Made by a program: the position numbers and the translations under genes
Notes under the pieces: model-generated
Told to the model about the DNA's origin: nothing
Databases searched by the model: none
Seen by the model: only the letters and a program-made list of their open reading frames with translations
Source of the DNA: Streptomyces tibetensis
GTDB taxonomy: Bacteria; Actinomycetota; Actinomycetes; Streptomycetales; Streptomycetaceae
Assembly (NCBI RefSeq): GCF_007655005.1
Contig: NZ_SZVW01000004.1
Coordinates: 404,055 to 468,054 of the forward strand
DNA: 64,000 bases
Reading direction: 5' to 3'
Shown: positions 42,664 to 49,971 of the stretch, in pieces
Layout of the letters: the number at the start of each line of letters is the position of its first letter
Position numbering within the stretch: position 1 is the first letter of the stretch

Positions 42664-43508
42664 GGGGCCCGCAGCGGCCGGAACACCGACACGGCGAACG
42701 AGGCCGTCACCGACACCGGCGCCCCCAACCGGTCGACGCGGTCGCCCAGTTGCGCGGCGGTGAGGTGATGCGCCGTCGGACTCATGCCCACCAGGCCGGT
42801 GACGTCCTCGGCCGTGAGCCTCATGGCGTACTCCAGCGGCTCGGTGCGATCGAGCCGGAAGCGGGCGTCCAGGGACCGGCGCAGACGCTCCTCCTTCCTC
42901 GGGTCGATCGCCAGCAGCCCGACCGGCTCGCGCAGTTCACGCAGGTGACGGCCGGTGGGCGTGACGACGAGCAGCGCGCCGTCCGGGCCGAGGACGCGGT
43001 GGAACTCGGGCCCGTTGCGGGGTGCGAAAACGTTGAGTACGAGGTCGGCGCCGCCGGTGCGCACCGGCCACGGCTGCCACACGTCCCAGCGGGCGGCCTC
43101 GGCGCGGGCGTGCGCGCGGGCCGCCGCGCGCAGGGCGGGAACGGAACTGTCCAGCCCCAGACCCAGCGCCCGGGGGAGGGCGTCCAGGACCGCGGCGAGG
43201 TAGTGGCCGGTGCCCGCCCCGGCGTCCAGCACGGTGGCGTCGGGCGGGGCCAGTTCCGAGGCGAGGCGCGCGAGGGTGCGGGCGAGCGGGCCGTAGTGCC
43301 CGGCGCCCAGGAACGCCGCGCGGCTGCGGACCATGTCGGGGGAGTCGGCGCTCGGGGCCCGCCGGTGGCCGGTCAGCAGGCTGACGTATCCGTGGCGGGC
43401 GATGTCGAAGGTGTGCCGGCCCGCGCACCGCAGGGCTCCGGCGGTGTGTTCGAGGGCGGCGGGGCACAGCGGGCAGGTCAGGACGGACAGAAGACGTTCG
43501 CAAGGCAA
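42657..43508 (-). CDS. RlmA/TlrB-type 23S rRNA (guanine-N1) methyltransferase
   Basis: 283 residues. An N-terminal zinc ribbon (LTCPLC...LRCAGRHTFD) precedes a SAM-binding Rossmann domain with DAGAGTGHY (motif I) and NVFAPRN (catalytic region). RlmA enzymes methylate G745 or G748 in helix 35; the G748 type gives resistance to tylosin-like macrolides. The start is TTG at 43508 with GAGGAGC 5 nt upstream. The 168-nt leader carries a 13-residue ORF and competing hairpins, suggesting inducible expression. Which of G745/G748 it modifies cannot be told. Confidence 0.85.
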   Translation of the reverse strand: MPCERLLSVLTCPLCPAALEHTAGALRCAGRHTFDIARHGYVSLLTGHRRAPSADSPDMVRSRAAFLGAGHYGPLARTLARLASELAPPDATVLDAGAGTGHYLAAVLDALPRALGLGLDSSVPALRAAARAHARAEAARWDVWQPWPVRTGGADLVLNVFAPRNGPEFHRVLGPDGALLVVTPTGRHLRELREPVGLLAIDPRKEERLRRSLDARFRLDRTEPLEYAMRLTAEDVTGLVGMSPTAHHLTAAQLGDRVDRLGAPVSVTASFAVSVFRPLRAPQ

Positions 43509-43564
43509 GGGATGCTCCTCGGAACGCGGTGGCCGCGGCGGGGCGGCGCATCGCGTGCGGGCGG

Positions 43565-43665
43565 CGGACGGTGGGGCGTCGGCGCCCGCCGTCCGGCCGG
43601 CGTGGACCGGCAGCAGAGGGCGGGCGCGCCGAGGACGGCGACGTGATCGGCTCACGCCGCCGTCC
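43565..43665 (-). promoter_or_regulatory. Competing hairpins in the methyltransferase leader
   Basis: Downstream of the leader ORF the minus-strand RNA can form hairpin A (43665-43633: GGACGGCG...CGCCGTCC with inner CGTGA/TCACG) or hairpin B (43595-43565: CGGACGG...CCGTCCG with inner GGCG/CGCC). The 3' arm of A (CGCCGTCC) is also complementary to the 5' arm of B (GGACGGCG), so A and B compete with a third pairing. That is the layout of an attenuator. Confidence 0.55.
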
Positions 43666-43676
43666 ACACCGCGGCG

Positions 43677-43718
43677 TCAGAGGAAGCAGTGCGGCAGAGC
43701 GTTGTTGGCAAGTGCCAT
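43677..43718 (-). CDS. Leaderless 13-residue leader peptide
   Basis: ORF MALANNALPHCFL. A TAGCCT element lies 7 bp before the ATG (revcomp of 43725-43730), so transcription probably starts at or next to the start codon. The stop is followed 11 nt later by hairpin A. Short leader peptides before rRNA methyltransferase genes commonly sense macrolide-stalled ribosomes; that role is inferred. Confidence 0.55.
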   Translation of the reverse strand: MALANNALPHCFL

Positions 43719-43820
43719 ACGGCCAGGCTACCCGGGGCCCGCGTACGTCATGACGAGCCGCCGTGCACGCTCGCCCACCCTGCCGCCTGCCCCCTGAACT
43801 TCGGCGGCTATCGTCCGCTC

Positions 43821-44804
43821 GTGAGCGAACTGTCGGCTGTGTACCTGCCGGAAGCGACCACCGGACGGCTGCTGGGATCGTGGCAGCCGGACGTGCCCGC
43901 CCTGCTGCTCGTCGCCGTGCTGGGCGGGCTCTACGGCTGGGGCGTCGCCCGGGTGCGCGGGCGGGGCGGGGCCTGGCCGCCGGCGCGGCTCGCCGCGTTC
44001 GTGCTGCTCGGTCTGGGTACGATCGCCGTGGCCACGATGTCCGGCCTCGCCGTCTACGACCGTGAACTGTTCTGGCCGGCCGCCGTGCAGAACGTCGGAC
44101 TCGACCTGCTCGCGCCGCTGGGTCTCGCCCTGGGCGACCCGCTGCGGCTCGCGGTGGAGGCGCTGCCGGAGGGCGGCGCGCACCGGCTGCGGCGGGCGCT
44201 GACCGGCCGGCTGGTCAGGCTGCTGACGTTCCCCCTCGTCAGCACGGCGCTGGTGCTCGCCACCGAGCTGACCCTCTATTTCACGCCGTACTTCGCCACC
44301 GCGCTGCGCGTGGGCTGGCTGCACGAGCTGATGTACCTCCATCTGCTGGCGGCCGGCTGCCTGTTCGTCCTGCCGGTGCTGTCCCGCGAGCAGGCCCTGC
44401 CCGACTGGTGCACCCACCCCGTCCGGGCGGCCCTGGTCTTCCTGGACGGGGTCGTGGACGCGGTGCCGGGGCTGGTGGTCATGACGCACGGCACCCTGAT
44501 CGCGGGCGCCTGGTACCTGCACCACGCGCCGCCCTGGTCCCCCGACGTGCTCCACGACCAGCAGCTCGGCGGTGGCGCCATGCTGGGCATCGCCGAACTG
44601 GTCTCGGTGCCCTTCCTGCTGGTGGTCCTCGCACAGTGGGTGCGGGCCGAGCGCGCCCGGACGGTCGTACTGGACCGGTGTCTCGACAGCGAACTCGTGC
44701 CCACGGCCACCGCGGAGGGACCTGCCGAACTGGTCCGGCCCTGGTGGGAGACCGAAGCGGGCGAGGTGGCGGAGCGGATGCGACGGCAGCAGCCGGGTAG
44801 CTGA
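43821..44804 (+). CDS. CtaG-like cytochrome c oxidase assembly protein
   Basis: 327 residues from the GTG at 43821, with a TATCGT -10-like element 6 bp upstream (leaderless). Seven hydrophobic segments and family motifs GLAVYDRELFWPAAVQ, ELMYLHLLAAGCLFVLPV and MTHGTLIAGAWYLHHAPPW fit the Caa3_CtaG family, which inserts or assembles copper-containing oxidase parts at the membrane. It is divergent from the methyltransferase leader. No oxidase genes adjoin. Confidence 0.86.
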   Translation: MSELSAVYLPEATTGRLLGSWQPDVPALLLVAVLGGLYGWGVARVRGRGGAWPPARLAAFVLLGLGTIAVATMSGLAVYDRELFWPAAVQNVGLDLLAPLGLALGDPLRLAVEALPEGGAHRLRRALTGRLVRLLTFPLVSTALVLATELTLYFTPYFATALRVGWLHELMYLHLLAAGCLFVLPVLSREQALPDWCTHPVRAALVFLDGVVDAVPGLVVMTHGTLIAGAWYLHHAPPWSPDVLHDQQLGGGAMLGIAELVSVPFLLVVLAQWVRAERARTVVLDRCLDSELVPTATAEGPAELVRPWWETEAGEVAERMRRQQPGS

Positions 44805-44825
44805 CCCGGGCCCCGCCGGTGCCGG

Positions 44826-45353
44826 TCAGCGGCTCCCGTACGCCGTCTGTCGGTCCGTGCCCGGGCCGGCCGCCGACGGGACGGGGCTTATCGAGGTGGG
44901 GGTGGCCGACGGGGTGTGGCGGGACGGCTCCGTACGGGCGGGGGTCTCCTCGGGGGCGGGGGTGCCGGGCCTGGTCGTGCGGGGGTCGCCGGTGTCCGGG
45001 GACGAGGGCCGGGAGCGGGAAGCGGACGGCGACGCTGCGGGGGTGGGGGGCGCCGAGTCGGTGGCCGGCGCCGGCTTCGTGGTGGGCGGGGCCATCGGGA
45101 CCGTCGGGGTCGTGGGGCGCTCGGGCGCGGTGTGGCGCAGGGGGAGCGCGATGAGGGCCGCCGCGACGCAGCACAGGCCCGCCCCGGCCGCGCCGCGCAG
45201 CAGGCGGCGACGGGTCGCACGGCGGCGGATCGCCTCGTACTGGCCGGCGGGAGCACCCAGGTAGTCGGGGGAGGAGGGGCGCAGGATCACGGCGAGCTGG
45301 TCGTCGGGGGCGTACTCCGGCTCACCCGGGTCGCCGTCAAGGCGTGTGGTCAA
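44826..45353 (-). CDS. Single-pass membrane protein downstream of the ECF sigma gene
   Basis: 175 residues. A cytoplasmic part of about 55 residues with RRRATRRRLLRG, one membrane helix (about 54-71, AGAGLCCVAAALIALPLR), then an external Pro/Thr/Ser-rich tail of about 100 residues. Its start overlaps the sigma gene by 17 bp in another frame. The position makes an anti-sigma or sigma-associated role plausible, but no zinc-binding anti-sigma motif is visible. Confidence 0.7.
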   Translation of the reverse strand: MTTRLDGDPGEPEYAPDDQLAVILRPSSPDYLGAPAGQYEAIRRRATRRRLLRGAAGAGLCCVAAALIALPLRHTAPERPTTPTVPMAPPTTKPAPATDSAPPTPAASPSASRSRPSSPDTGDPRTTRPGTPAPEETPARTEPSRHTPSATPTSISPVPSAAGPGTDRQTAYGSR

Positions 45354-45828
45354 GGCTTCTCCTCAGGTGGACGCGGAGCAGTTCCCGGGCCGCGTGCAGA
45401 TCGGCCTTGACGGTGCCTTCCTTGCGCCCGGTCAGTGCGGACACCTCCCGGATCGGCATGTCAGCGTAGTAGTGGAGGAGGATCGGGACGCGCAGTCGTT
45501 CCGGCAGCGACTGCACGAGCAGCCGCACGGACGGGTCGGCCTGCTCTTCGGGCGGACGTACGGCGGCTTCCGAGGTGACGCGGTGCAGGGCCCGGCGCTC
45601 GCGCTCCAGTTTGCGCCAGTGGTCCCGGACCAGGTTGGCCGCGGTGACGTAGAGGAACCCGCGCGGTTCCGCCACGGACGTCCAGCGGGCCCAGAGCCGG
45701 GTGAACGCCTCCGAGGCGATCTCGTGGGCCGTTCCGTCGTCGTCGACGAGCCGGCGGCACCAGCCGGCCAGGCGCGGGTAGAGGGCGGCGAACAGCTCGG
45801 ACGCCGCCTTCTCGCTGGACCGTTTCAA
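45337..45828 (-). CDS. ECF-family RNA polymerase sigma factor
   Basis: 163 residues. Sigma region 2 (about 10-75, FTRLWARWTSVAEPRGFLYVTAANLVRDHWRK) and region 4 (about 105-155, LRVPILLHYYADMPIREVSALTGRKEGTVKADLHAAREL) are complete. TTG start at 45828 overlaps the sortase stop (TTGA), with GGAGAG upstream. It is co-translated with a class F sortase and a membrane protein; it probably drives envelope-related genes, including its own operon. Confidence 0.9.
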   Translation of the reverse strand: MKRSSEKAASELFAALYPRLAGWCRRLVDDDGTAHEIASEAFTRLWARWTSVAEPRGFLYVTAANLVRDHWRKLERERRALHRVTSEAAVRPPEEQADPSVRLLVQSLPERLRVPILLHYYADMPIREVSALTGRKEGTVKADLHAARELLRVHLRRSLDHTP

Positions 45829-46493
45829 CGCTCTCCAGGGGTGGGTAAGTTCGCGCCGCTCAGCGCCGCGAACACGATCACGTTGTCCGCGTAGCCGTCG
45901 CCGGTCCGCGTCCCGCCGCAGGTGATCAGCCGCAGCTCGGGGCGGCCCACGTTCCCGTAGACGTCGTCCGCCGGGAAGTCGGTTTTCGGGACGGTCCGTA
46001 CGGCCGTGACGGCGAACTGTGCCGTCGTGCCGTTCTCCAGGCGCGCCTCGATCCGGTCGCCCCGGTGCAGCCGGGCGAGGTGACGGAAGACGCCGTCACC
46101 GTACGGGCCGACCGTGACATGGCCGAGGAGCACCGACGGGCCGGTCTCACCGGGGGTCGGCGAGTGCCGGTACCAGCCCGCCCGGTCGTGGTCCGTGACC
46201 GGCGGCACCTGCACCGTGCCGTCGGCCGCCAGGCCGAGCCGGATGACCGGGGTGTCGACGCCGATCACCGGGATCAGGAGCCGGACCGGAACCGAACGGG
46301 CCAGGGGGCGTGCGCTGTCGGCGGGCACCGGGCCGGCGGTGGTCCTCGGCCGGCGCGCGGTGGGGTCGTGACCGGCGGTGTCGGCGGTGCCGGGGCCGGT
46401 GGTCCGGTGGCCGGTGGTTCCGTGGCCCCCGCACGCCGTCAGCAGGGACGCCAGCGCCCCGGCCGCGAAGGCGCGCCTGGAGAACGGGCTCAC
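45825..46493 (-). CDS. Class F sortase, TTA-containing
   Basis: 222 residues. The sequence after an arginine-containing start and a lipobox-like LLTAC has the sortase beta-barrel: His in VLLGHVTVG, Cys in LITCGGTR and a following Arg. Class F enzymes act on wall proteins in actinobacteria, but the substrate here is unknown; the upstream gene product lacks a clear LPxTG motif. Codon 216 is TTA (45846-45848), near the C-terminus. GTG start at 46493 overlaps the upstream TGA. Cell-surface facing. Confidence 0.88.
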   Translation of the reverse strand: MSPFSRRAFAAGALASLLTACGGHGTTGHRTTGPGTADTAGHDPTARRPRTTAGPVPADSARPLARSVPVRLLIPVIGVDTPVIRLGLAADGTVQVPPVTDHDRAGWYRHSPTPGETGPSVLLGHVTVGPYGDGVFRHLARLHRGDRIEARLENGTTAQFAVTAVRTVPKTDFPADDVYGNVGRPELRLITCGGTRTGDGYADNVIVFAALSGANLPTPGER

Positions 46494-46894
46494 GCCCCGG
46501 TCGCCCGGCGGCGGCGCACGACGAAGACGGTGCCGCCGCCCAGCGCCAGCACCGCGGCGGCGCCCGCGCCGATCGCCGTGCCGCCCGTCCCCGAGTCCTG
46601 GGACGCCGTCACACCGGTGTCGGGCGCGCCGCTCGGCCGGACGGAGACCTGGCCGCCGGCGGGCGCCCGGGTCGGCTCACCCTGGGACGGAGCCCGGGTC
46701 GGCTCGCCCTTGCCCGGCGCACGGGTCGGCTCGGGTGTCCGGGTCGGTTCGGTGCTCTCCTTGGGCTGGGTGGAAGGCGAGGCGGCCGACGGGACGGGGC
46801 TCGGGGTCGTCGCCCCGTCCGCGAAAGCGGGCCCCGTGCCCAGCAGTACGGCGGTGCCCGCGAGGGCCAGGGCGCTGAGGACAGTTCGGCGCAT
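46490..46894 (-). CDS. Secreted membrane-anchored protein with EPTRAP repeats
   Basis: 134 residues from the ATG at 46894 (MRRTVLSALALAG). Signal peptide to about 26, then repeats of EPTRAP/GEPTRAPS in a Pro/Thr-rich stalk, and a C-terminal hydrophobic helix with a VVRRRRATGA tail. No LPxTG or LAxTG precedes the helix; DTGVTASQDSGTGG is the nearest stretch. Possibly the wall-spanning partner of the class F sortase encoded 4 bp downstream. Confidence 0.75.
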   Translation of the reverse strand: MRRTVLSALALAGTAVLLGTGPAFADGATTPSPVPSAASPSTQPKESTEPTRTPEPTRAPGKGEPTRAPSQGEPTRAPAGGQVSVRPSGAPDTGVTASQDSGTGGTAIGAGAAAVLALGGGTVFVVRRRRATGA

Positions 46895-47062
46895 GGAAAC
46901 GCACTCCTTCGTCGTCCGCCCGACGGTCGGCGGGCTGGGTGACAGATCGTGCGGAGAGACGAGGCGGCGGCCCGGTGGGTTGTAAAGAGATGGCAAAGTC
47001 GTCGCGGTGGCTCCGAAATACTCGGCTGCGCGCGGGAGTCGGGGCCGCTAGCATCCGACGCG

Positions 47063-47119
47063 ATGACGACTCACTCCATGAACAGATTGGGGGACCCGTC
47101 CGCGCAAGGTGAGTGCTGA
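47063..47119 (+). CDS. Leaderless 18-residue upstream ORF
   Basis: ATG at 47063, 8 bp after a TAGCAT -10-like element, so probably leaderless. 18 residues (MTTHSMNRLGDPSAQGEC), and its TGA overlaps the ATG at 47119 of the next gene. The overlap would couple translation of the downstream gene. No family can be recognised at this size. Confidence 0.45.
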   Translation: MTTHSMNRLGDPSAQGEC

Positions 47120-48633
47120 TGCTCACCGACCTCGCGAACGGGAACCTCCCGCCTTCCGTCCGGCCGTCTTCCTCTCGGCCGTCTTCCTCTCGGCCGCTTT
47201 CCTTCTGGCCGCGCGTGCGCGAGTTCGCCGTGCCGCCCTCCATGATCGAGACCGCGACGGCGCGCCGCCGTGCCGGTGACTGGGCCGGTGCCTGCGCCGC
47301 CGCGAACATCGATGTCGACCTCCAGCCCCGTCTCCTCGCGCGGCGCCACGGCAGGGAGTTCGCCGCGCTGCTCCGCGCCGACCTCCGCCATCTCGCCCCC
47401 GACCTGCTGCGCTGGCACATGCCCAGGATCGCCCCCGACGGGCTGCTGCGGCCGGGCCTGACCCTCACCCTGGCCCGCTACGGCACGGGTGCGGAAGTGC
47501 TGCACCTCGTGGCACGGACGCCCCCTGCCTGGGCGGACGCCGGACAGCGGATCAGCCTCGCCCTGTGGGACGCCTCCCGCCGGCACGAGACCGACCGACG
47601 GCATCCCCACCCCCGCCCCAGCCGGCGCTTCCGGCTCGACCTGCACCGCCACCTGTGGGACGCGCGCCGGGCCGGTGAGCTGCGGGCGCGCTCCGGCGAG
47701 GGCGGTCCCGCCCCGGAAACCGCCGGCTCGCTGCGCTCCGTGCCGCTGCCTTCCGTGCCGTTGCCTTCCGTGCCGTTGCCTGAAGTGCTGTTGCCTGACG
47801 TGCCCTTGCCTGCCGGGCCGCTGCCTGACGTGCCCTTGCATGACGGGCCGCTGCCCGCAGGCCCCTTGGCCGACGGGAAGCGGTGTGCCGTCGACCGGTG
47901 GGCGGCCGAGGCGGCGATCCTGCTGCGGGCCGAGGGCCGGTCCGGCGGCAGGGTCGGCGTACGGCTCGGGGCACGGCACCGCGTCGTCCTCGACCTGGCC
48001 GACGGCGGTGAGCAGATCACCATGGCGTACGTGCGCGCCCCCGACTCCTCGCTGCCCGTGCTGCCCGACGCGGCGACCTGGGTGCTGCCCGACCTCGAGC
48101 TGCTGAGGGCCGGGGCGATCGACACCGGGCGCCTGCATCCGCTGATCGCCTCGGCGTTGGGGGCGCAGCGGTCCGCGACCTCCCGGGCGCCGGAGCGGGC
48201 CGGTGATCCACGGGTGGTGGAATGCCGGGGCGCCCGGCACCGGATCGGCCTGGTGGACGGCGTCCTGGTCGCCCTCGACCACGATCCGGCCGAGGTGCGG
48301 CGGGAGGAACTGCTCGCCGCCTTCGGCGGACCGCCGCTGCCCTGTCTGCGGGCCGTCGACGAGGCACACCGCCGGCCCGACTGCCTTCCCGGCGTCCGTG
48401 AACGCCTCCACCACGGCGACATCGCCGGGGCGCTCGACGCGGTCGAGAGCCTGCTCGGCCCCGAGGCGGTGCTGCGCGACGGCCCGCTGCGGGACGTGCT
48501 GGAGAGGGCCGCGCGGCGGCGCATCGCCCACGGGCTGTTCCGGGCGGGACTGGAAGGTCCCTCGCCCGGCAGCCTGCGCCCCTGGGACCGCCGCCGCTCC
48601 CGCGACGCCGGCCCGCACCCACGCCACATGTGA
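47119..48633 (+). CDS. Hypothetical protein heading the AAA+/vWA cassette
   Basis: 504 residues from the ATG at 47119, 5 nt after AAGGTGAG. No recognised domain: an Arg-rich N-terminus (HRHLWDARRAGEL), a 5-residue PLPxV repeat stretch at about 210-255 and an Ala/Leu/Asp-rich C-terminus with VECRGARHRIGLVDGVLVAL. The gene order (unknown protein, AAA+ ATPase, vWA-metallopeptidase) recurs in Streptomyces and suggests a substrate or adaptor of the ATPase. The PLPxV repeat is encoded by 15-bp tandem DNA repeats. Confidence 0.7.
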   Translation: MLTDLANGNLPPSVRPSSSRPSSSRPLSFWPRVREFAVPPSMIETATARRRAGDWAGACAAANIDVDLQPRLLARRHGREFAALLRADLRHLAPDLLRWHMPRIAPDGLLRPGLTLTLARYGTGAEVLHLVARTPPAWADAGQRISLALWDASRRHETDRRHPHPRPSRRFRLDLHRHLWDARRAGELRARSGEGGPAPETAGSLRSVPLPSVPLPSVPLPEVLLPDVPLPAGPLPDVPLHDGPLPAGPLADGKRCAVDRWAAEAAILLRAEGRSGGRVGVRLGARHRVVLDLADGGEQITMAYVRAPDSSLPVLPDAATWVLPDLELLRAGAIDTGRLHPLIASALGAQRSATSRAPERAGDPRVVECRGARHRIGLVDGVLVALDHDPAEVRREELLAAFGGPPLPCLRAVDEAHRRPDCLPGVRERLHHGDIAGALDAVESLLGPEAVLRDGPLRDVLERAARRRIAHGLFRAGLEGPSPGSLRPWDRRRSRDAGPHPRHM

Positions 48634-48726
48634 CGCGACCCCGACCCGACCGGGGGCCGACCGCTGTGCCCCCGAACCTTCTTCGTCCCACCGAGACGGC
48701 TCACCACCGGCAACTGGTGATCACAC

Positions 48727-49971
48727 ATGCGCACTCACACCTCGTCCCTGCCCGACACCGCCGACCAGCTCGACGTGGCCGGCGACCTGCTGGCCCTGCT
48801 GCGCCGCACCACGACCGAACCCCGCCCCGACACCCAACTGGAGGCCCTCACCCTGGCCGTGGCCGCCGACCTGCCTGTGCTGCTGTGGGGCGAGCCGGGC
48901 ATCGGCAAGACCGCGGCCCTGACCCAGCTCGCCACGGCCCTGGACCTGCCGCTGACCACGGTCATCGCCAGCGTGCACGAGCCGTCCGACTTCTCGGGTC
49001 TGCCGATCGTCGGCGACGACCCGGCCGAGCAGGGCGTGCCGTTGGCCCCGCCGGACTGGGCCGTACGCCTCGTGCGGGCCGGTCGGGGGCTGCTGTTCCT
49101 CGACGAACTGTCCACCGCGCCGCCCGCCGTGCAGGCCGCTCTGCTCCGGCTGGTGCTGGAGCGGCGGATCGGCGCGCTGCGGCTGCCGCCGGGCGTGCGG
49201 ATCGTGGCCGCCGCCAACCCGCGTTCCTCGGCCGCCGACGGCTGGGAGCTGAGTCCGCCGCTCGCCAACCGCTTCGTCCATCTGCAGTGGACGCACGACA
49301 CGGACGTCGTCGTCCGCGGCCTCGGCGGGACCTGGCCGCGGGCGACCCTGCCCCGGCTCGATGCGGGGAAGCTGCCGGAGGCCGTGGAGTTCGCCCGCCG
49401 TGCGGTGTGCGGGCTGCTGGCCGCCCGTCCCGCACTCGCGCACCGGCTGCCCAGCGGAGAGGTGCGCCGGGGCGGGCCCTGGCCGTCCCCGCGCAGCTGG
49501 GAGATGACGCTGCATCTGATCGCCTTCGCGACCGCGGCCGGCTCCTCCCGTGACGTCCTCTCCCTGCTCGTCAGGGGCACGGTCGGGGACGGGCCCGGGC
49601 TCGAACTGCTGGCGAGCCTGGACCGGATGGACCTCCCGGACCCCGAGACGCTGCTGGCCGACCCGGCCGGGGCGGTGCTGCCCGAACGCGGGGATCTGCG
49701 GCAGGCCGCGCTGGACGGGGTCGTGGCGGCGGTACGCAACCGCCCGGAACGGGCCCGTTGGGACGCCGCCTGGACACTCCTGGTCAAGGCCCTGGAGACC
49801 GGCCCCCCGGACGTGGTGGTCGTCCCCGCCACCACGCTCGCCGCCCTGCGCCGCGACGACTGGGACGTCCCGGCGTCGATCGAGCGTCTGGCCGCGGTGG
49901 TGTCCCTGTCCCAACGGGCGGACCGCAGCACGGCAGCGGTCGCCGCGGCGGCGGCGAAGGCGGGCCGATGA
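48727..49971 (+). CDS. MoxR-like AAA+ ATPase of the second cassette
   Basis: 414 residues. Walker A GEPGIGKTA (about 59-67), Walker B GLLFLDELST (about 123-132), sensor 1 AAANPRSS (about 158-165) and a C-terminal lid. Starts 93 bp after the upstream gene and its stop overlaps the start of the vWA gene (ATGA). The pair resembles cobalt-chelatase-type CobS/CobT or NirQ/NorD partnerships in which an AAA+ ring works with a vWA protein to remodel or insert metal into a client. Confidence 0.88.
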   Translation: MRTHTSSLPDTADQLDVAGDLLALLRRTTTEPRPDTQLEALTLAVAADLPVLLWGEPGIGKTAALTQLATALDLPLTTVIASVHEPSDFSGLPIVGDDPAEQGVPLAPPDWAVRLVRAGRGLLFLDELSTAPPAVQAALLRLVLERRIGALRLPPGVRIVAAANPRSSAADGWELSPPLANRFVHLQWTHDTDVVVRGLGGTWPRATLPRLDAGKLPEAVEFARRAVCGLLAARPALAHRLPSGEVRRGGPWPSPRSWEMTLHLIAFATAAGSSRDVLSLLVRGTVGDGPGLELLASLDRMDLPDPETLLADPAGAVLPERGDLRQAALDGVVAAVRNRPERARWDAAWTLLVKALETGPPDVVVVPATTLAALRRDDWDVPASIERLAAVVSLSQRADRSTAAVAAAAAKAGR

